Below, one piece after another: positions 34,177-42,913 of a DNA stretch of 64,000 bases. Each line of letters begins with the position of its first letter. Position 1 is the stretch's first letter. The stretch covers positions 5,818,501 to 5,882,500 of the forward strand of contig NZ_AP019308.1 of NCBI RefSeq assembly GCF_003945345.1, in the 5' to 3' direction. This DNA is from Paenibacillus baekrokdamisoli (GTDB lineage Bacteria; Bacillota; Bacilli; Paenibacillales; Paenibacillaceae). The translations under genes and the position numbers were made by a program. The notes under the pieces were generated by a model. The model was not told where the DNA came from, made no database searches, and saw nothing but the letters and a program-made list of their open reading frames with translations.

Positions 34177-34206
34177 TTGACAAAGGTGACGTTGCTTCGA
34201 TAAAAT
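34177..34206 (+). promoter_or_regulatory. promoter of the ATP synthase operon
   Basis: TTGACA (34177-34182), 18 bases, TAAAAT (34201-34206), 28 bases before atpZ. Confidence 0.75.
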
Positions 34207-34233
34207 AAATAAGAGTTTTGGAGTGATTCCTCT

Positions 34234-34506
34234 ATGAATCCATCCGAAAGAAAACCGTCCGGCGAAGATCGAAACACGAGCAGTCAGAACTTCGGGGATA
34301 ATCCTTGGAGAGCGATGGGACTCATTGGTTCGGTTGGTGGTACTTTCGCGACTTGTCTGGGCCTTGGTTATTGGTTAGGCTTGAAGCTTGATGCTGCGCG
34401 GGATACTGGATATTGGTCGATAACAGGAATGGCGATCGGAGTTGTTATCGCTATAATTGTCGCCATATTTCTAATTCGGACATTTACGGGGGGCAAAGCA
34501 AACTGA
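34234..34506 (+). CDS. atpZ: AtpZ/AtpI-type small membrane protein
   Basis: A 90-residue protein with two transmembrane helices (about 30-50 and 62-84). The N-terminus is hydrophilic; GGTFATCLGLGYWLG and TGMAIGVVIAIIVAIFLIR match the AtpZ family, which precedes atpI in many Bacillota. Such proteins may help Mg2+ supply or c-ring assembly. The stop shares a base with the ATG of atpI. First gene of the atp operon. Confidence 0.88.
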   Translation: MNPSERKPSGEDRNTSSQNFGDNPWRAMGLIGSVGGTFATCLGLGYWLGLKLDAARDTGYWSITGMAIGVVIAIIVAIFLIRTFTGGKAN

Positions 34507-34916
34507 TGGACGACTTGTCGGCCCACCTGCGAACCGTCACGCGCCTTACATTTTTATTTTTATCTCTATGCTGTATAGGCTGGGCAATATGGCCGGCGTA
34601 CCAATCACTCTTTGGAGGACTTGGTATTGGTGCAGTGGCCAGTCTTGTAAACGCATCCCATCTTTCTTGGAAGGTACAACGGATTGGTGCAAATGCAGCT
34701 GAGCAAGGCTCGAAACGAAATAAACTCGGGTTTCTCACACGTGCTTGCATTGGTTTGCTCGCAGTGGTTCTTGCTACGGAGTACTTTTCATTTAGCCTCA
34801 TTGGAACGGTAGTTGGATTATTTGTTGCTCAATTGGCAACACTCATACTGGGATTTCGTTCCAAGAGTAGAACGGCAGCTTCGCATTCTTCCGATGAAAG
34901 GGGTGAAAACAACTAA
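34506..34916 (+). CDS. atpI: ATP synthase subunit I
   Basis: A 136-residue membrane protein with four predicted helices, the usual atpI product that aids c-ring assembly. The ATG overlaps the atpZ stop by one base (TGATG), and its own stop overlaps the ATG of atpB. Longer readings upstream in this frame run through atpZ and are not the start. Confidence 0.88.
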   Translation: MDDLSAHLRTVTRLTFLFLSLCCIGWAIWPAYQSLFGGLGIGAVASLVNASHLSWKVQRIGANAAEQGSKRNKLGFLTRACIGLLAVVLATEYFSFSLIGTVVGLFVAQLATLILGFRSKSRTAASHSSDERGENN

Positions 34917-35671
34917 TGGATCACGTTTTTCCTGAGGTGCATCTAGGTGGTATCCGCTTTGACCTAGCTGCAATCATCACGATTGTTATCACCAGCATTA
35001 TCGTTTTTGTGCTCGCTCGTCTGGCCGTTCGTAACGCTTCGGTGACCAATCCAACCAAGATGCAGAACTTTCTGGAGTGGGTAATTGAATTCGTTATCAA
35101 TCTTATTGGCACGTCGATGGACTTAAAGAAAGGTCGTCCCTACCTGACGCTCGGAATTGCGCTTATTATGTACATTTTCGTAGCTAATATGTTGGGTCTA
35201 CCACTCGGTATCGTTACCGAGGCGCATCATGGAGCTACTTTCCTTGGGATGGATTTGGTACTTCCTGATGGTAAAGATGAGGCGCATATCTCGTGGTGGA
35301 AATCACCAACAGCTGATGTTGCTGTAGCGGGAGCGCTTATGGCAATTGTTATCTTGCTTACTCACATCGAGGGTTTACGTCGTAATCGTAAGCATTACCT
35401 GAAGCATTATTTCGAACCGTATATTCCTTTCTTCCCATTGAACGTCATTAAAGAAGTTTCCAAACCTCTTTCCTTGTCGCTTCGTCTTTATGGGAACATC
35501 TTTGCCGGTGAGGTCATGATTTCAGTTATCATGGGGCTTGGATGGGTCGGTATCGTGCCGCTCGTCATCTGGCAAGGCTTCAGCATGTTTATCGGAGCTA
35601 TTCAAGCGTTCGTATTCGTTATGCTTACGATGGTATACATGTCGCAAGCGATCATTCACGAAGATCATTAA
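34916..35671 (+). CDS. atpB: ATP synthase Fo subunit a
   Basis: A 251-residue integral membrane subunit forming the two proton half-channels next to the c-ring. The essential arginine is in SLSLRLYGNIFAGEVM, and the final helix has QAFVFVMLTMVYMSQAI. The N-terminal part is typical for Bacillota a subunits. Overlaps atpI by one base. Confidence 0.97.
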   Translation: MDHVFPEVHLGGIRFDLAAIITIVITSIIVFVLARLAVRNASVTNPTKMQNFLEWVIEFVINLIGTSMDLKKGRPYLTLGIALIMYIFVANMLGLPLGIVTEAHHGATFLGMDLVLPDGKDEAHISWWKSPTADVAVAGALMAIVILLTHIEGLRRNRKHYLKHYFEPYIPFFPLNVIKEVSKPLSLSLRLYGNIFAGEVMISVIMGLGWVGIVPLVIWQGFSMFIGAIQAFVFVMLTMVYMSQAIIHEDH

Positions 35672-35747
35672 TACGCAGTAACAAACCCGCTAAGCGGGAA
35701 ACAATAAACGACTATATCTTTTAAACATTTTAAGGAGGATTTCTTTA

Positions 35748-35972
35748 ATGGGAGCAATGGCATTAGTTGCAGCAGCAATTGTATTTGGTCTTGGAGCACT
35801 TGGAGCAGGTATTGGTAATGGTTTGATCGTAGGTCGCACGGTTGAAGGTATTTCCCGTCAACCAGAACTTCGCGGTACGCTTCAAACAACAATGTTTATC
35901 GGGGTAGCGCTTGTAGAAGCATTGCCGATCATCTCTCTAGTATTGGCGTTCATCTTCTTTGCAAAAGCTTAA
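35748..35972 (+). CDS. atpE: ATP synthase Fo subunit c
   Basis: A 74-residue hairpin of two transmembrane helices that makes the rotating ring. The ion-binding carboxylate is Glu in GVALVEALPII. The residue after it is Ala rather than Ser/Thr, which favours a proton ring over a sodium ring. The loop has the conserved SRQPE. An AT-rich stretch before AAGGAGG may enhance translation, as expected for the most abundant subunit, and a strong stem-loop follows the gene. Confidence 0.97.
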   Translation: MGAMALVAAAIVFGLGALGAGIGNGLIVGRTVEGISRQPELRGTLQTTMFIGVALVEALPIISLVLAFIFFAKA

Positions 35973-36025
35973 GTCCAAGTATCGCAATATGGCGGGGAGT
36001 GCCTATGCCTCCGCGCCTTCCTTTT

Positions 36026-36050
36026 GCTAGCTATAGGAAATATAGCTAGC
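36026..36050 (+). other. perfect stem-loop after atpE
   Basis: GCTAGCTATA, loop GGAAA, TATAGCTAGC: ten base pairs. No T run, so it more likely protects or processes the atpE message than terminates. Confidence 0.65.
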
Positions 36051-36076
36051 CAATTTACGGAAAGGAGTGAAGTTCG

Positions 36077-36559
36077 TTGGATATCGTATGGTCCAATTTT
36101 TTCATCCAACTAATTGCTTTTTTGATTCTTTACTGGCTGCTTAGCCGTTATGCGTTCGGTCCGCTCCTTTCGATTATGGAGCAGCGCAAACAGCTTGTGA
36201 AAGATCAGCTTGATGGCGCAGAAGCTAGCCGCAAGCAAGCGGATCAGCATTTTGAAGATCAAAAACAAGCGCTTCAACAAGCGCGCAAGGATGCTAATGA
36301 CATTATCGAGCAAGCCAAATCAATTAGCTCGAAGCAAGCAGAAGAAATCGTACACGCAGCGAAATCCGAGGCTACTCGCCTGAAGGACGATGCGGTTAAA
36401 GATATTGAAAGCGAGAAAAACAAAGCGATTGCAGCTCTTCGGAGTCAAGTTAGCGGCATGTCCGTTATGATTGCTTCCAAAATCATCGAGAAACAAATCG
36501 ATGATAAATCGCAAGAGCAGCTTGTTGACCAATACTTGAAAGAGGTTGGAAGCAAATGA
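36077..36559 (+). CDS. atpF: ATP synthase Fo subunit b
   Basis: A 160-residue stator subunit. One N-terminal helix (FFIQLIAFLILYWLLSRYAF) is followed by a long charged helix (SRKQADQHFEDQKQALQQAR) that dimerises as a coiled coil and reaches F1. TTG start after AAAGGAGTGA. The stop overlaps the atpH ATG. Confidence 0.95.
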   Translation: MDIVWSNFFIQLIAFLILYWLLSRYAFGPLLSIMEQRKQLVKDQLDGAEASRKQADQHFEDQKQALQQARKDANDIIEQAKSISSKQAEEIVHAAKSEATRLKDDAVKDIESEKNKAIAALRSQVSGMSVMIASKIIEKQIDDKSQEQLVDQYLKEVGSK

Positions 36560-37104
36560 GCCGCGAGGGCGTCGTAGCTAAACGCTACGCTAAAGCGTTG
36601 TTCGAGCTTGCTCAGCAAAACAATGCGATTGCAGATGTTGAGAAACAGCTGAAGATCGTCGTTGAAGCATTGTCGGGAGATCCGGTAATCGGTAAGTTCC
36701 TTGCTTTGCCTAATGTTGAAGTAACTAAGAAGATTGAGATCATTAAAGGCGCTTTATCAGATAAAGTGTCGGCTATTGTTCTAAATACACTAGAGCTTCT
36801 TGTCATCCGTGGGCGTCAGAACTCCATCGGTGAAGTGTATGAAGCTTACTTGAAAGTAGCGGGCGATGCGCTGGGCGAAGCCCATGCAACGATTTATTCC
36901 GCTAAATCGCTATCCAATGAGGAATTGTCGAAGGTGGCAGCACAGTTCGGTACAATCGTTGGAAAACGCATTATTGCTACACAAATCGTACAACCATCTT
37001 TGCTTGGCGGTGTGCAAGTGCGCATCGGCGACCGTCTGTTTGACGGAAGTCTGTCCGGTAAGCTAGCACGATTGGAACAATCATTGAAAACTCAAGTATT
37101 GTAG
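36556..37104 (+). CDS. atpH: ATP synthase F1 subunit delta
   Basis: A 182-residue stator protein linking b to the top of F1. Typical features are AKRYAKALFELAQ at the N-terminus and the C-terminal QPSLLGGVQVRIGDRLFDGS. Starts in a 4-base overlap with atpF. Confidence 0.96.
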   Translation: MSREGVVAKRYAKALFELAQQNNAIADVEKQLKIVVEALSGDPVIGKFLALPNVEVTKKIEIIKGALSDKVSAIVLNTLELLVIRGRQNSIGEVYEAYLKVAGDALGEAHATIYSAKSLSNEELSKVAAQFGTIVGKRIIATQIVQPSLLGGVQVRIGDRLFDGSLSGKLARLEQSLKTQVL

Positions 37105-37120
37105 ATAGGGGTGAACGGAA

Positions 37121-38635
37121 TTGAGTATCAGACCTGATGAAATCAGCACGCTGATTAAACAACAGATCGAACAATTTAAATCCGAGATTCAAGTCGTAGA
37201 TGTCGGTACGGTCATCCAAGTCGGTGACGGTATCGCTCGTATTCACGGGCTTGAAAACGCAATGGCGGGCGAGCTTCTCGAATTCTCGAACGGCGTTGTC
37301 GGAATGGCGCTTAACTTGGAAGAAAGCAATGTCGGTGCCGTTATCATGGGACCTTACACTGCTATTCGTGAAGGCGATCAAGTAAAAAGAACCGGCCGTA
37401 TTATGGAAGTGCCAGTAGGCGAAGCTTTACTTGGCCGTGTAGTTAATGCATTGGGTCTGCCCGTTGATGGTAACGGTCCAATCAACACGACAGAAGCGCG
37501 TCCAGTCGAATCACCGGCTCCGGGCGTAATGGCTCGTAAATCGGTATTCGAACCGATGCAAACCGGTATTAAAGCAATCGATGCGATGATTCCAATCGGC
37601 CGCGGCCAACGGGAACTTATCATCGGTGACCGTCAAACAGGTAAAACGCAAATCGCGATTGATACAATCGTTAACCAAAAAGGCAACGGCGTTATCTGTA
37701 TCTACGTTGCAATCGGTCAAAAGCAATCTACTGTTCGTACGGTTGTTGAATCCTTGCGCAAACAAGGCGCTTTGGAGTACACAATCGTCGTAACAGCAAG
37801 TGCTTCCGAGCCGTCTCCATTGCTCTACCTAGCACCTTACACAGGCTGCTCGATGGGTGAGTACTTCATGTACAAAGGTAAACACGTTCTGATTATCTAT
37901 GATGATCTTTCCAAACAAGCGGCAGCATACCGTGAGCTTTCCTTGCTGCTTCGTCGTCCTCCGGGTCGGGAAGCTTACCCAGGTGACGTATTCTACCTTC
38001 ATTCCCGTTTGCTTGAGCGCGCAGCTAAGCTGAACGATGAGCTTGGCGGTGGTTCATTGACTGCCTTGCCTTTCATTGAGACGCAAGCCAGCGATATCTC
38101 AGCATACATCCCGACTAACGTAATCTCGATTACAGATGGTCAAATCTTCCTTGAGTCCGACTTGTTCTACTCCGGTCAACGTCCTGCGGTTAACGTAGGT
38201 AACTCCGTATCCCGTGTAGGTAGCTCCGCTCAAATTAAAGCAATGAAGAAGGTAGCGGGAACACTCAAACTTGACTTGGCCCAATACCGCGAATTGGCAG
38301 CATTTGCTCAATTCGGTTCTGATCTTGATAAAGTAACGCAATCCCGTCTGAACCGTGGTGAGCGGACACTTGAAATTCTGAAGCAAGGTATTAATCAGCC
38401 ATTGCCGGTAGAGCGTCAAGTCGTTTCTCTTTACACTGTAACCAGAGGGCATGTTGATGATATTCCGGTACAGGACGTTCGTCGTTTCGAAGAATCGCTC
38501 CTTGCCTTCGTGGATGCAAACAAACCAGAAATTTTCGCTTCCATCCGCGATACGAAAGATCTGACTTCCGACAACGAGAAAGTTCTTGTTGAAGCTATCA
38601 AAACGTTCAAGAAAAGCTTTGCAGTGTCGGTTTAA
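37121..38635 (+). CDS. atpA: ATP synthase F1 subunit alpha
   Basis: A 504-residue non-catalytic nucleotide-binding subunit. The P-loop is GDRQTGKT near residue 169; other landmarks are the N-terminal beta-barrel (VGDGIARIHGLENAMAGEL) and RRPPGREAYPGDVFYLHSRL. TTG start after AGGGGTGA. Normal length. Confidence 0.98.
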   Translation: MSIRPDEISTLIKQQIEQFKSEIQVVDVGTVIQVGDGIARIHGLENAMAGELLEFSNGVVGMALNLEESNVGAVIMGPYTAIREGDQVKRTGRIMEVPVGEALLGRVVNALGLPVDGNGPINTTEARPVESPAPGVMARKSVFEPMQTGIKAIDAMIPIGRGQRELIIGDRQTGKTQIAIDTIVNQKGNGVICIYVAIGQKQSTVRTVVESLRKQGALEYTIVVTASASEPSPLLYLAPYTGCSMGEYFMYKGKHVLIIYDDLSKQAAAYRELSLLLRRPPGREAYPGDVFYLHSRLLERAAKLNDELGGGSLTALPFIETQASDISAYIPTNVISITDGQIFLESDLFYSGQRPAVNVGNSVSRVGSSAQIKAMKKVAGTLKLDLAQYRELAAFAQFGSDLDKVTQSRLNRGERTLEILKQGINQPLPVERQVVSLYTVTRGHVDDIPVQDVRRFEESLLAFVDANKPEIFASIRDTKDLTSDNEKVLVEAIKTFKKSFAVSV

Positions 38636-38704
38636 ACCATTTCTTCTACTTTCGAAGCGCACGCTGTGAGCTCTGTGTGATTCGAAAAAAAAACGCGGAA
38701 TAGA

Positions 38705-38735
38705 GCCGGGCTTGTCCTAAGAGCCCAAGTCCGGC
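38705..38735 (+). other. stem-loop between atpA and atpG
   Basis: GCCGG-G-CTTG and CAAG-T-CCGGC pair with one internal mismatch; the gap here (119 bases) is unusually long for this operon. A TTCGAA pair at about 38656 and 38681 may form an outer structure. Confidence 0.5.
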
Positions 38736-38754
38736 AATAAGGTGGTGACAACGA

Positions 38755-39615
38755 GTGGCAAAAGGAATGCGCGAAATCAAGCGTTCGATCAAGAGCAAGC
38801 AGAATACGAAACAGATCACGAAGGCAATGGAGATGGTTGCAGCATCGAAGCTCAGAAGAGCTCAAGAAGCAGCAATCGCCGCGAGACCATACACCGACAA
38901 GATCAAGGAAGTCGTTGCTAGTATTGCATCGGGCGCAGGCACAGTTAAACATCCTATGCTGCAAAGCCGCGAAGTCAAGCGGACGGCCTATCTGGTCGTC
39001 ACTTCGGACCGTGGACTAGCAGGTGGATACAATGTTAACGTGCTTCGTAAAATTTGGGCGGTGCTGCAAGAAAATCACAAGTCTCCATCTGAATACGATA
39101 TTTTCGTGATCGGACGTAAAGGCCGTGATTACTTCAAACGCCGCAGTATTGCGATTAAAGAAGAAGCGACAGGATTACCGGATGCAGCGAAGTTCTCTGA
39201 TATCAAAGCGATTGCATCTTCTGCAGTTAGTGGCTTTGAGAGTGGTGCTTACGATGAATTACATCTTGTCTACAACCAGTTCCATAATGCGATGACTCAA
39301 GTTCCCGTTATTAAACAATTGCTTCCGCTGGATCAGTCGCAATTGTCAGGAGCGAAGTCGGATTACGAATATGAGCCATCACCAGAGAAGGTTCTCGATG
39401 TTCTACTGCCTAAATATGCGGAAACACTTATCTATAGCGCTGTTTTGGAAGGTAAAGCAAGTGAGTTCGGAGCTCGGATGACGGCAATGGGTAATGCAAC
39501 GAAGAACGCGACGAAGATGATCGCAGGCTTGACGCTGACGTACAACCGTGCAAGGCAAGCAGCAATCACTCAGGAAATCGCGGAAATCGTCGGTGGAGCG
39601 AACGCTCAGCAATAA
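38755..39615 (+). CDS. atpG: ATP synthase F1 subunit gamma
   Basis: A 286-residue central-stalk subunit. The N-terminal helix is MREIKRSIKSKQNTKQITKA, followed by MEMVAASKLRRAQ, and the C-terminal helix contains MGNATKNATKMI and LTLTYNRARQAAITQE. TSDRGLAGGYNVNV is typical. GTG start with AAGGTGGTGA. Confidence 0.97.
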   Translation: MAKGMREIKRSIKSKQNTKQITKAMEMVAASKLRRAQEAAIAARPYTDKIKEVVASIASGAGTVKHPMLQSREVKRTAYLVVTSDRGLAGGYNVNVLRKIWAVLQENHKSPSEYDIFVIGRKGRDYFKRRSIAIKEEATGLPDAAKFSDIKAIASSAVSGFESGAYDELHLVYNQFHNAMTQVPVIKQLLPLDQSQLSGAKSDYEYEPSPEKVLDVLLPKYAETLIYSAVLEGKASEFGARMTAMGNATKNATKMIAGLTLTYNRARQAAITQEIAEIVGGANAQQ

Positions 39616-39653
39616 ATAGTTGGGAAATTCACGCAATATAAGGAGGTACAGGA

Positions 39654-41072
39654 ATGAGCAAGGGACGTATAGTCCAGGTAACAGGACCTGTTGTCGATAT
39701 TGCTTTCGAAAACGGTCATTTGCCTGAGATTCTTAATGCGGTCAGGATTGAAAAGAAAGCTCAAAACAGTGGCGAACGCGACATTAACCTTACTGTCGAA
39801 GTGGCAACTCACCTTGGTGATAACTTAGTTCGCTGCGTTGCAATGTCTTCCACAGACGGCCTAGTCAGAGGAACGGAAGCTGTTGATACTGGCAAACCGA
39901 TCACTGTACCAGTTGGACCCGCTACACTTGGTCGCGTGTTTAACGTACTTGGCAATCCAATTGATAATAACGGTGACGTTGACCGTACAAAAAGCAATCC
40001 GATTCATCGTCAAGCTCCGGCATTCGATGAATTGTCAACTTCACAAGAAATGTTGGAAACAGGGATTAAAGTTATCGACTTGATGGCTCCTTATTCCAAA
40101 GGTGGTAAAATCGGTCTCTTCGGTGGTGCCGGCGTAGGTAAAACGGTAACCATGCAAGAGCTCATTCACAATATTGCTCAAGAGCACGGCGGTATCTCCG
40201 TATTTGCCGGTGTAGGCGAGCGTACTCGTGAAGGTAATGACCTTTATCACGAGATGAGTGATTCAGGCGTTATTGAGAAAACAGCGATGGTATTCGGTCA
40301 AATGAATGAGCCGCCAGGCGCGCGTCTTCGCGTAGCTTTGACGGGTCTTACAATGGCTGAGTATTTCCGTGACGAAGAAGGCAAAGATGTACTATTGTTC
40401 ATCGATAACATCTTCCGTTTCACGCAAGCTGGTTCTGAAGTATCCGCATTGCTCGGTCGTATGCCATCCGCAGTAGGTTACCAACCAACATTGGCAACTG
40501 AAATGGGTCAATTGCAAGAGCGTATCACTTCAACGAAAAAAGGTTCCGTTACTTCCATTCAAGCGATCTACGTTCCTGCCGATGACTATACGGATCCGGC
40601 TCCTGCAACGGCGTTTGCCCATTTGGATGCAACAACTAACCTTGAGCGTAACATTGCAGCGATGGGTATCTTCCCAGCCGTTGATCCGCTCGCTTCGTCT
40701 TCCCGGATTCTGACTCCAGAAATTCTGGGCGAAGAGCATTACCACGTAGCTCAAGGCGTTAAGAAACTTCTTCAACGCTATAAAGAGCTTCAAGATATTA
40801 TCGCAATCCTTGGTATGGATGAGTTGTCCGAGGACGACAAACTTATCGTACTTCGTGCACGTCGGATTCAATTGTTCCTATCGCAACCGCTTCACGTTGC
40901 GGAAGCGTTCAACGGTATGCCAGGCGTTTCCGTACCGGTTAAGACTACGGTACGCAGCTTTAAAGAGATTCTTGACGGAAAACATGACGATCTTCCAGAA
41001 CCAGCTTTCCATAACGTGGGTTCGATTGAAGATGCAGTCGAAAAAGCGAAGAAACTTGCACAAGAGGTTTAA
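39654..41072 (+). CDS. atpD: ATP synthase F1 subunit beta
   Basis: A 472-residue catalytic subunit. Walker A is GGAGVGKTVTMQ, Walker B region DVLLFIDNIFRFTQAG, the DELSEED-type lever is MDELSEDD, and GERTREGNDLY contains the catalytic Glu and Arg. AAGGAGG precedes the ATG. Followed by an unusual hairpin-rich gap before atpC. Confidence 0.98.
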   Translation: MSKGRIVQVTGPVVDIAFENGHLPEILNAVRIEKKAQNSGERDINLTVEVATHLGDNLVRCVAMSSTDGLVRGTEAVDTGKPITVPVGPATLGRVFNVLGNPIDNNGDVDRTKSNPIHRQAPAFDELSTSQEMLETGIKVIDLMAPYSKGGKIGLFGGAGVGKTVTMQELIHNIAQEHGGISVFAGVGERTREGNDLYHEMSDSGVIEKTAMVFGQMNEPPGARLRVALTGLTMAEYFRDEEGKDVLLFIDNIFRFTQAGSEVSALLGRMPSAVGYQPTLATEMGQLQERITSTKKGSVTSIQAIYVPADDYTDPAPATAFAHLDATTNLERNIAAMGIFPAVDPLASSSRILTPEILGEEHYHVAQGVKKLLQRYKELQDIIAILGMDELSEDDKLIVLRARRIQLFLSQPLHVAEAFNGMPGVSVPVKTTVRSFKEILDGKHDDLPEPAFHNVGSIEDAVEKAKKLAQEV

Positions 41073-41086
41073 TTCGCAATTTATTA

Positions 41087-41198
41087 AAGGCTTAGTGTTT
41101 TACTCTGTAAAATGCTAAGCCTTGCTTACGAAGTGAGTTTTACATTCGTAAAACTCTAAGTTTATGCTTACGAAGTGAGTTTTACATTCGTAAAACTC
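41087..41198 (+). repeat. three stem-loops, two in direct repeat, between atpD and atpC
   Basis: Hairpin 1 (41087-41123): AAGGCTTAG-TG-TTTTAC and its complement, about 17 pairs with G-U pairs and a 3-base loop. Hairpins 2 and 3 (41135-41156, 41177-41198) are GAGTTTTAC, ATTC, GTAAAACTC, within a 42-bp direct repeat. Hairpin 3 ends two bases before the atpC ribosome site (TAGGAGGG). They may lower or separately stabilise atpC mRNA. Confidence 0.85.
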
Positions 41199-41214
41199 TT
41201 AGGAGGGTAATGTA

Positions 41215-41613
41215 ATGAGCTCCTTTTTACTAGAAATCGTAACTCCTGAGCGTAAGGTTTATGCTGAGGATGTTAATATGGTGATCGTTAAAGGTACAGA
41301 GGGTGAGATGGGCATTTTGGCCAATCATATCCCGCTTGTTACTCCTTTGAAGATTGCTGCTATTACAATCAAGAAAGATCGCAACGAAGAAATCATTGCC
41401 GTTAATGGCGGGTTTCTTGAAGTGCGCAAAGACAAAGTTGTCATCTTGGCCGAAAGCGCTGAGCTTCCTAGCGATATCAATCTTGATCGCGCGGAGTCTG
41501 CTAAGCAGCGTGCTGAGCAGCGTCTAAGCGGCAAACGCGATGATTATGATCATCGTCGTGCTGAGCTTTCTTTACAGAGAGCACTAAATCGTATTGGCGT
41601 AAAACAACGTTAA
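41215..41613 (+). CDS. atpC: ATP synthase F1 subunit epsilon
   Basis: A 132-residue subunit that inhibits ATP hydrolysis and couples rotation. It begins with the beta-sandwich (FLLEIVTPERKVYAEDV, GEMGILANHIPLVTPL) and ends with the two-helix domain (ESAKQRAEQRLSG). Its start is directly downstream of hairpin 3. Last gene of the operon. Confidence 0.97.
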   Translation: MSSFLLEIVTPERKVYAEDVNMVIVKGTEGEMGILANHIPLVTPLKIAAITIKKDRNEEIIAVNGGFLEVRKDKVVILAESAELPSDINLDRAESAKQRAEQRLSGKRDDYDHRRAELSLQRALNRIGVKQR

Positions 41614-41627
41614 TTTGTCTTTAAAGG

Positions 41628-41660
41628 AACACACTGTCGAATAGGACAGTGTGTTTTTTT
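41628..41660 (+). terminator. terminator of the atp operon
   Basis: AACACACTGTC and GACAGTGTGTT with a 6-base loop, followed by TTTTTT. Confidence 0.95.
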
Positions 41661-41700
41661 ATATATAGCTGGATAACTGTCATTTTAAAAGATAAGGCTA

Positions 41701-41757
41701 GGCAGTCTGAGCTGCAATCCTCTTCAGCAGGATGTTTGCAGCTCAGGCTGCCCTTTT
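41701..41757 (+). terminator. second large hairpin/terminator before the flippase operon
   Basis: GGCAG-T-CTGAGCTGCAA pairs with TTGCAGCTCAG-G-CTGCC; ATCCT and AGGAT extend it inside; a short T run follows. No gene lies between this and the first terminator, so a small untranslated RNA between them is possible. Confidence 0.7.
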
Positions 41758-41803
41758 GTGGTTGCATGTGTGCTGGTAATGGGATCGATGTGATCAATTT
41801 AAT

Positions 41804-41832
41804 TTGACGTCCTTCGCTAGGGCGTCTATACT
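41804..41832 (+). promoter_or_regulatory. sigma-A promoter of the flippase-glycosyltransferase operon
   Basis: TTGACG (41804-41809), 17 bases, TATACT (41827-41832). A near-perfect match; the start point would fall in the adjacent palindrome. Confidence 0.8.
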
Positions 41833-41834
41833 AG

Positions 41835-41851
41835 ATGAGAATGTTTCTCAT
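41835..41851. promoter_or_regulatory. Fur-like palindrome covering the transcription start
   Basis: ATGAGAA, TGT, TTCTCAT: a perfect 7-3-7 palindrome starting two bases after the -10. Its TGAGAAT half matches real Fur half-sites (TGATAAT with one change); the second half differs by two. Confidence 0.6.
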
Positions 41852-41902
41852 TGAATTTGATAACGCAGTAAAGCGTTAGGAATAGAATCAAGAAGGTGCA
41901 AT

Positions 41903-42913
41903 GTGCGGAGAATTGTTACGACTGCTGGCGGGCTGGTGATGGCCGCCTTATTTGTTTGGAGCTCACTGCGCTGGTTTCAAGGCCGAGAGCTTGGGGCGGC
42001 GGCGATGCAGCTGCTTCGCTCACCGGGTATTTTACTTTTTATGACGGCTGGCTATGGTTTCTCGTTTGTTCTGAAAGCGATCGCTTGGCGACTATATGTA
42101 GGACGTGAACGAGAAGATAGGCTGAGGGATTATGTTTATCCGCTCTTTATTAGTCTTCTTGTTAATCATTTGCTGCCCATCAAGCTTGGGGACTTGGCTA
42201 GGACGGGGATGCTTGTTCGTATAACTCGTATGCGCTGGGATGACGCACTTCACTCCGTAGCTATTATGCGTCTGTTAGATATGGCCTCTTTATTGCTAAT
42301 TGGATCGGTTGGCGCTGTTCTTCTGGGTCTGGAAGCATCACCTAAATGGAGTGCAATCACTGTTGGTAGCCTAATGATCATTCTATTAGTCCTCTTCATT
42401 ATTTGTATGTCCCTTATAAGGAACAAATGGAGACAGAGATCCGCATCAAACGTTGGAGCAGCGGGAAAAGTACAAGCACTATTAGGCTTTGTGAAGCGAC
42501 ATTTAGAGCGTTTATGGCTGATTATTCGCTCACGTCGGGGTGCTGTGCTGACCCTGCTTACTTTAATTAGCTGGATGATGGAGGGTGCAGTGGTCTACGG
42601 TGTTATCCTAGCTCTTGATCTTCGAATTGGACCGCTGCAGGCGGTTTGGGCGAATGGAATGACGATTGCCGGACAGATCTTTCACGTGACCCCTGGAGGC
42701 ATTGGGACGTATGAAACGACTTTAACAGCATCACTCGGCGTTCTCGGTATGGCGGGCGCGCAGGCCTATACTGTTGCGCTTCTATCACATGGTTATAAGT
42801 TCGTTTTTGCATATCTAGTTGGTATAGGATCACTACTATTAGCTGCAGTATCGTGGTCGGAGCTTCGCAAGTGGCTCAATCCGCGCGGAAAAAAGGAGAG
42901 TAATGAATCGTGA
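41903..42913 (+). CDS. flippase-like membrane protein (LPG-synthase TM / UPF0104 family)
   Basis: A 336-residue protein with about eight transmembrane helices. It matches the lysylphosphatidylglycerol synthase transmembrane-domain family without a catalytic domain, seen in LLVNHLLPIKLGDLARTGML and FHVTPGGIGTYETTL. Such proteins often accompany polyprenol-linked or glycolipid glycosylation and may flip lipids. GTG start after AAGGTG. Its stop overlaps the next GTG (GTGA). First gene of a four-gene operon with a phosphatase-fold enzyme and two glycosyltransferases. Confidence 0.87.
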   Translation: MRRIVTTAGGLVMAALFVWSSLRWFQGRELGAAAMQLLRSPGILLFMTAGYGFSFVLKAIAWRLYVGREREDRLRDYVYPLFISLLVNHLLPIKLGDLARTGMLVRITRMRWDDALHSVAIMRLLDMASLLLIGSVGAVLLGLEASPKWSAITVGSLMIILLVLFIICMSLIRNKWRQRSASNVGAAGKVQALLGFVKRHLERLWLIIRSRRGAVLTLLTLISWMMEGAVVYGVILALDLRIGPLQAVWANGMTIAGQIFHVTPGGIGTYETTLTASLGVLGMAGAQAYTVALLSHGYKFVFAYLVGIGSLLLAAVSWSELRKWLNPRGKKESNES

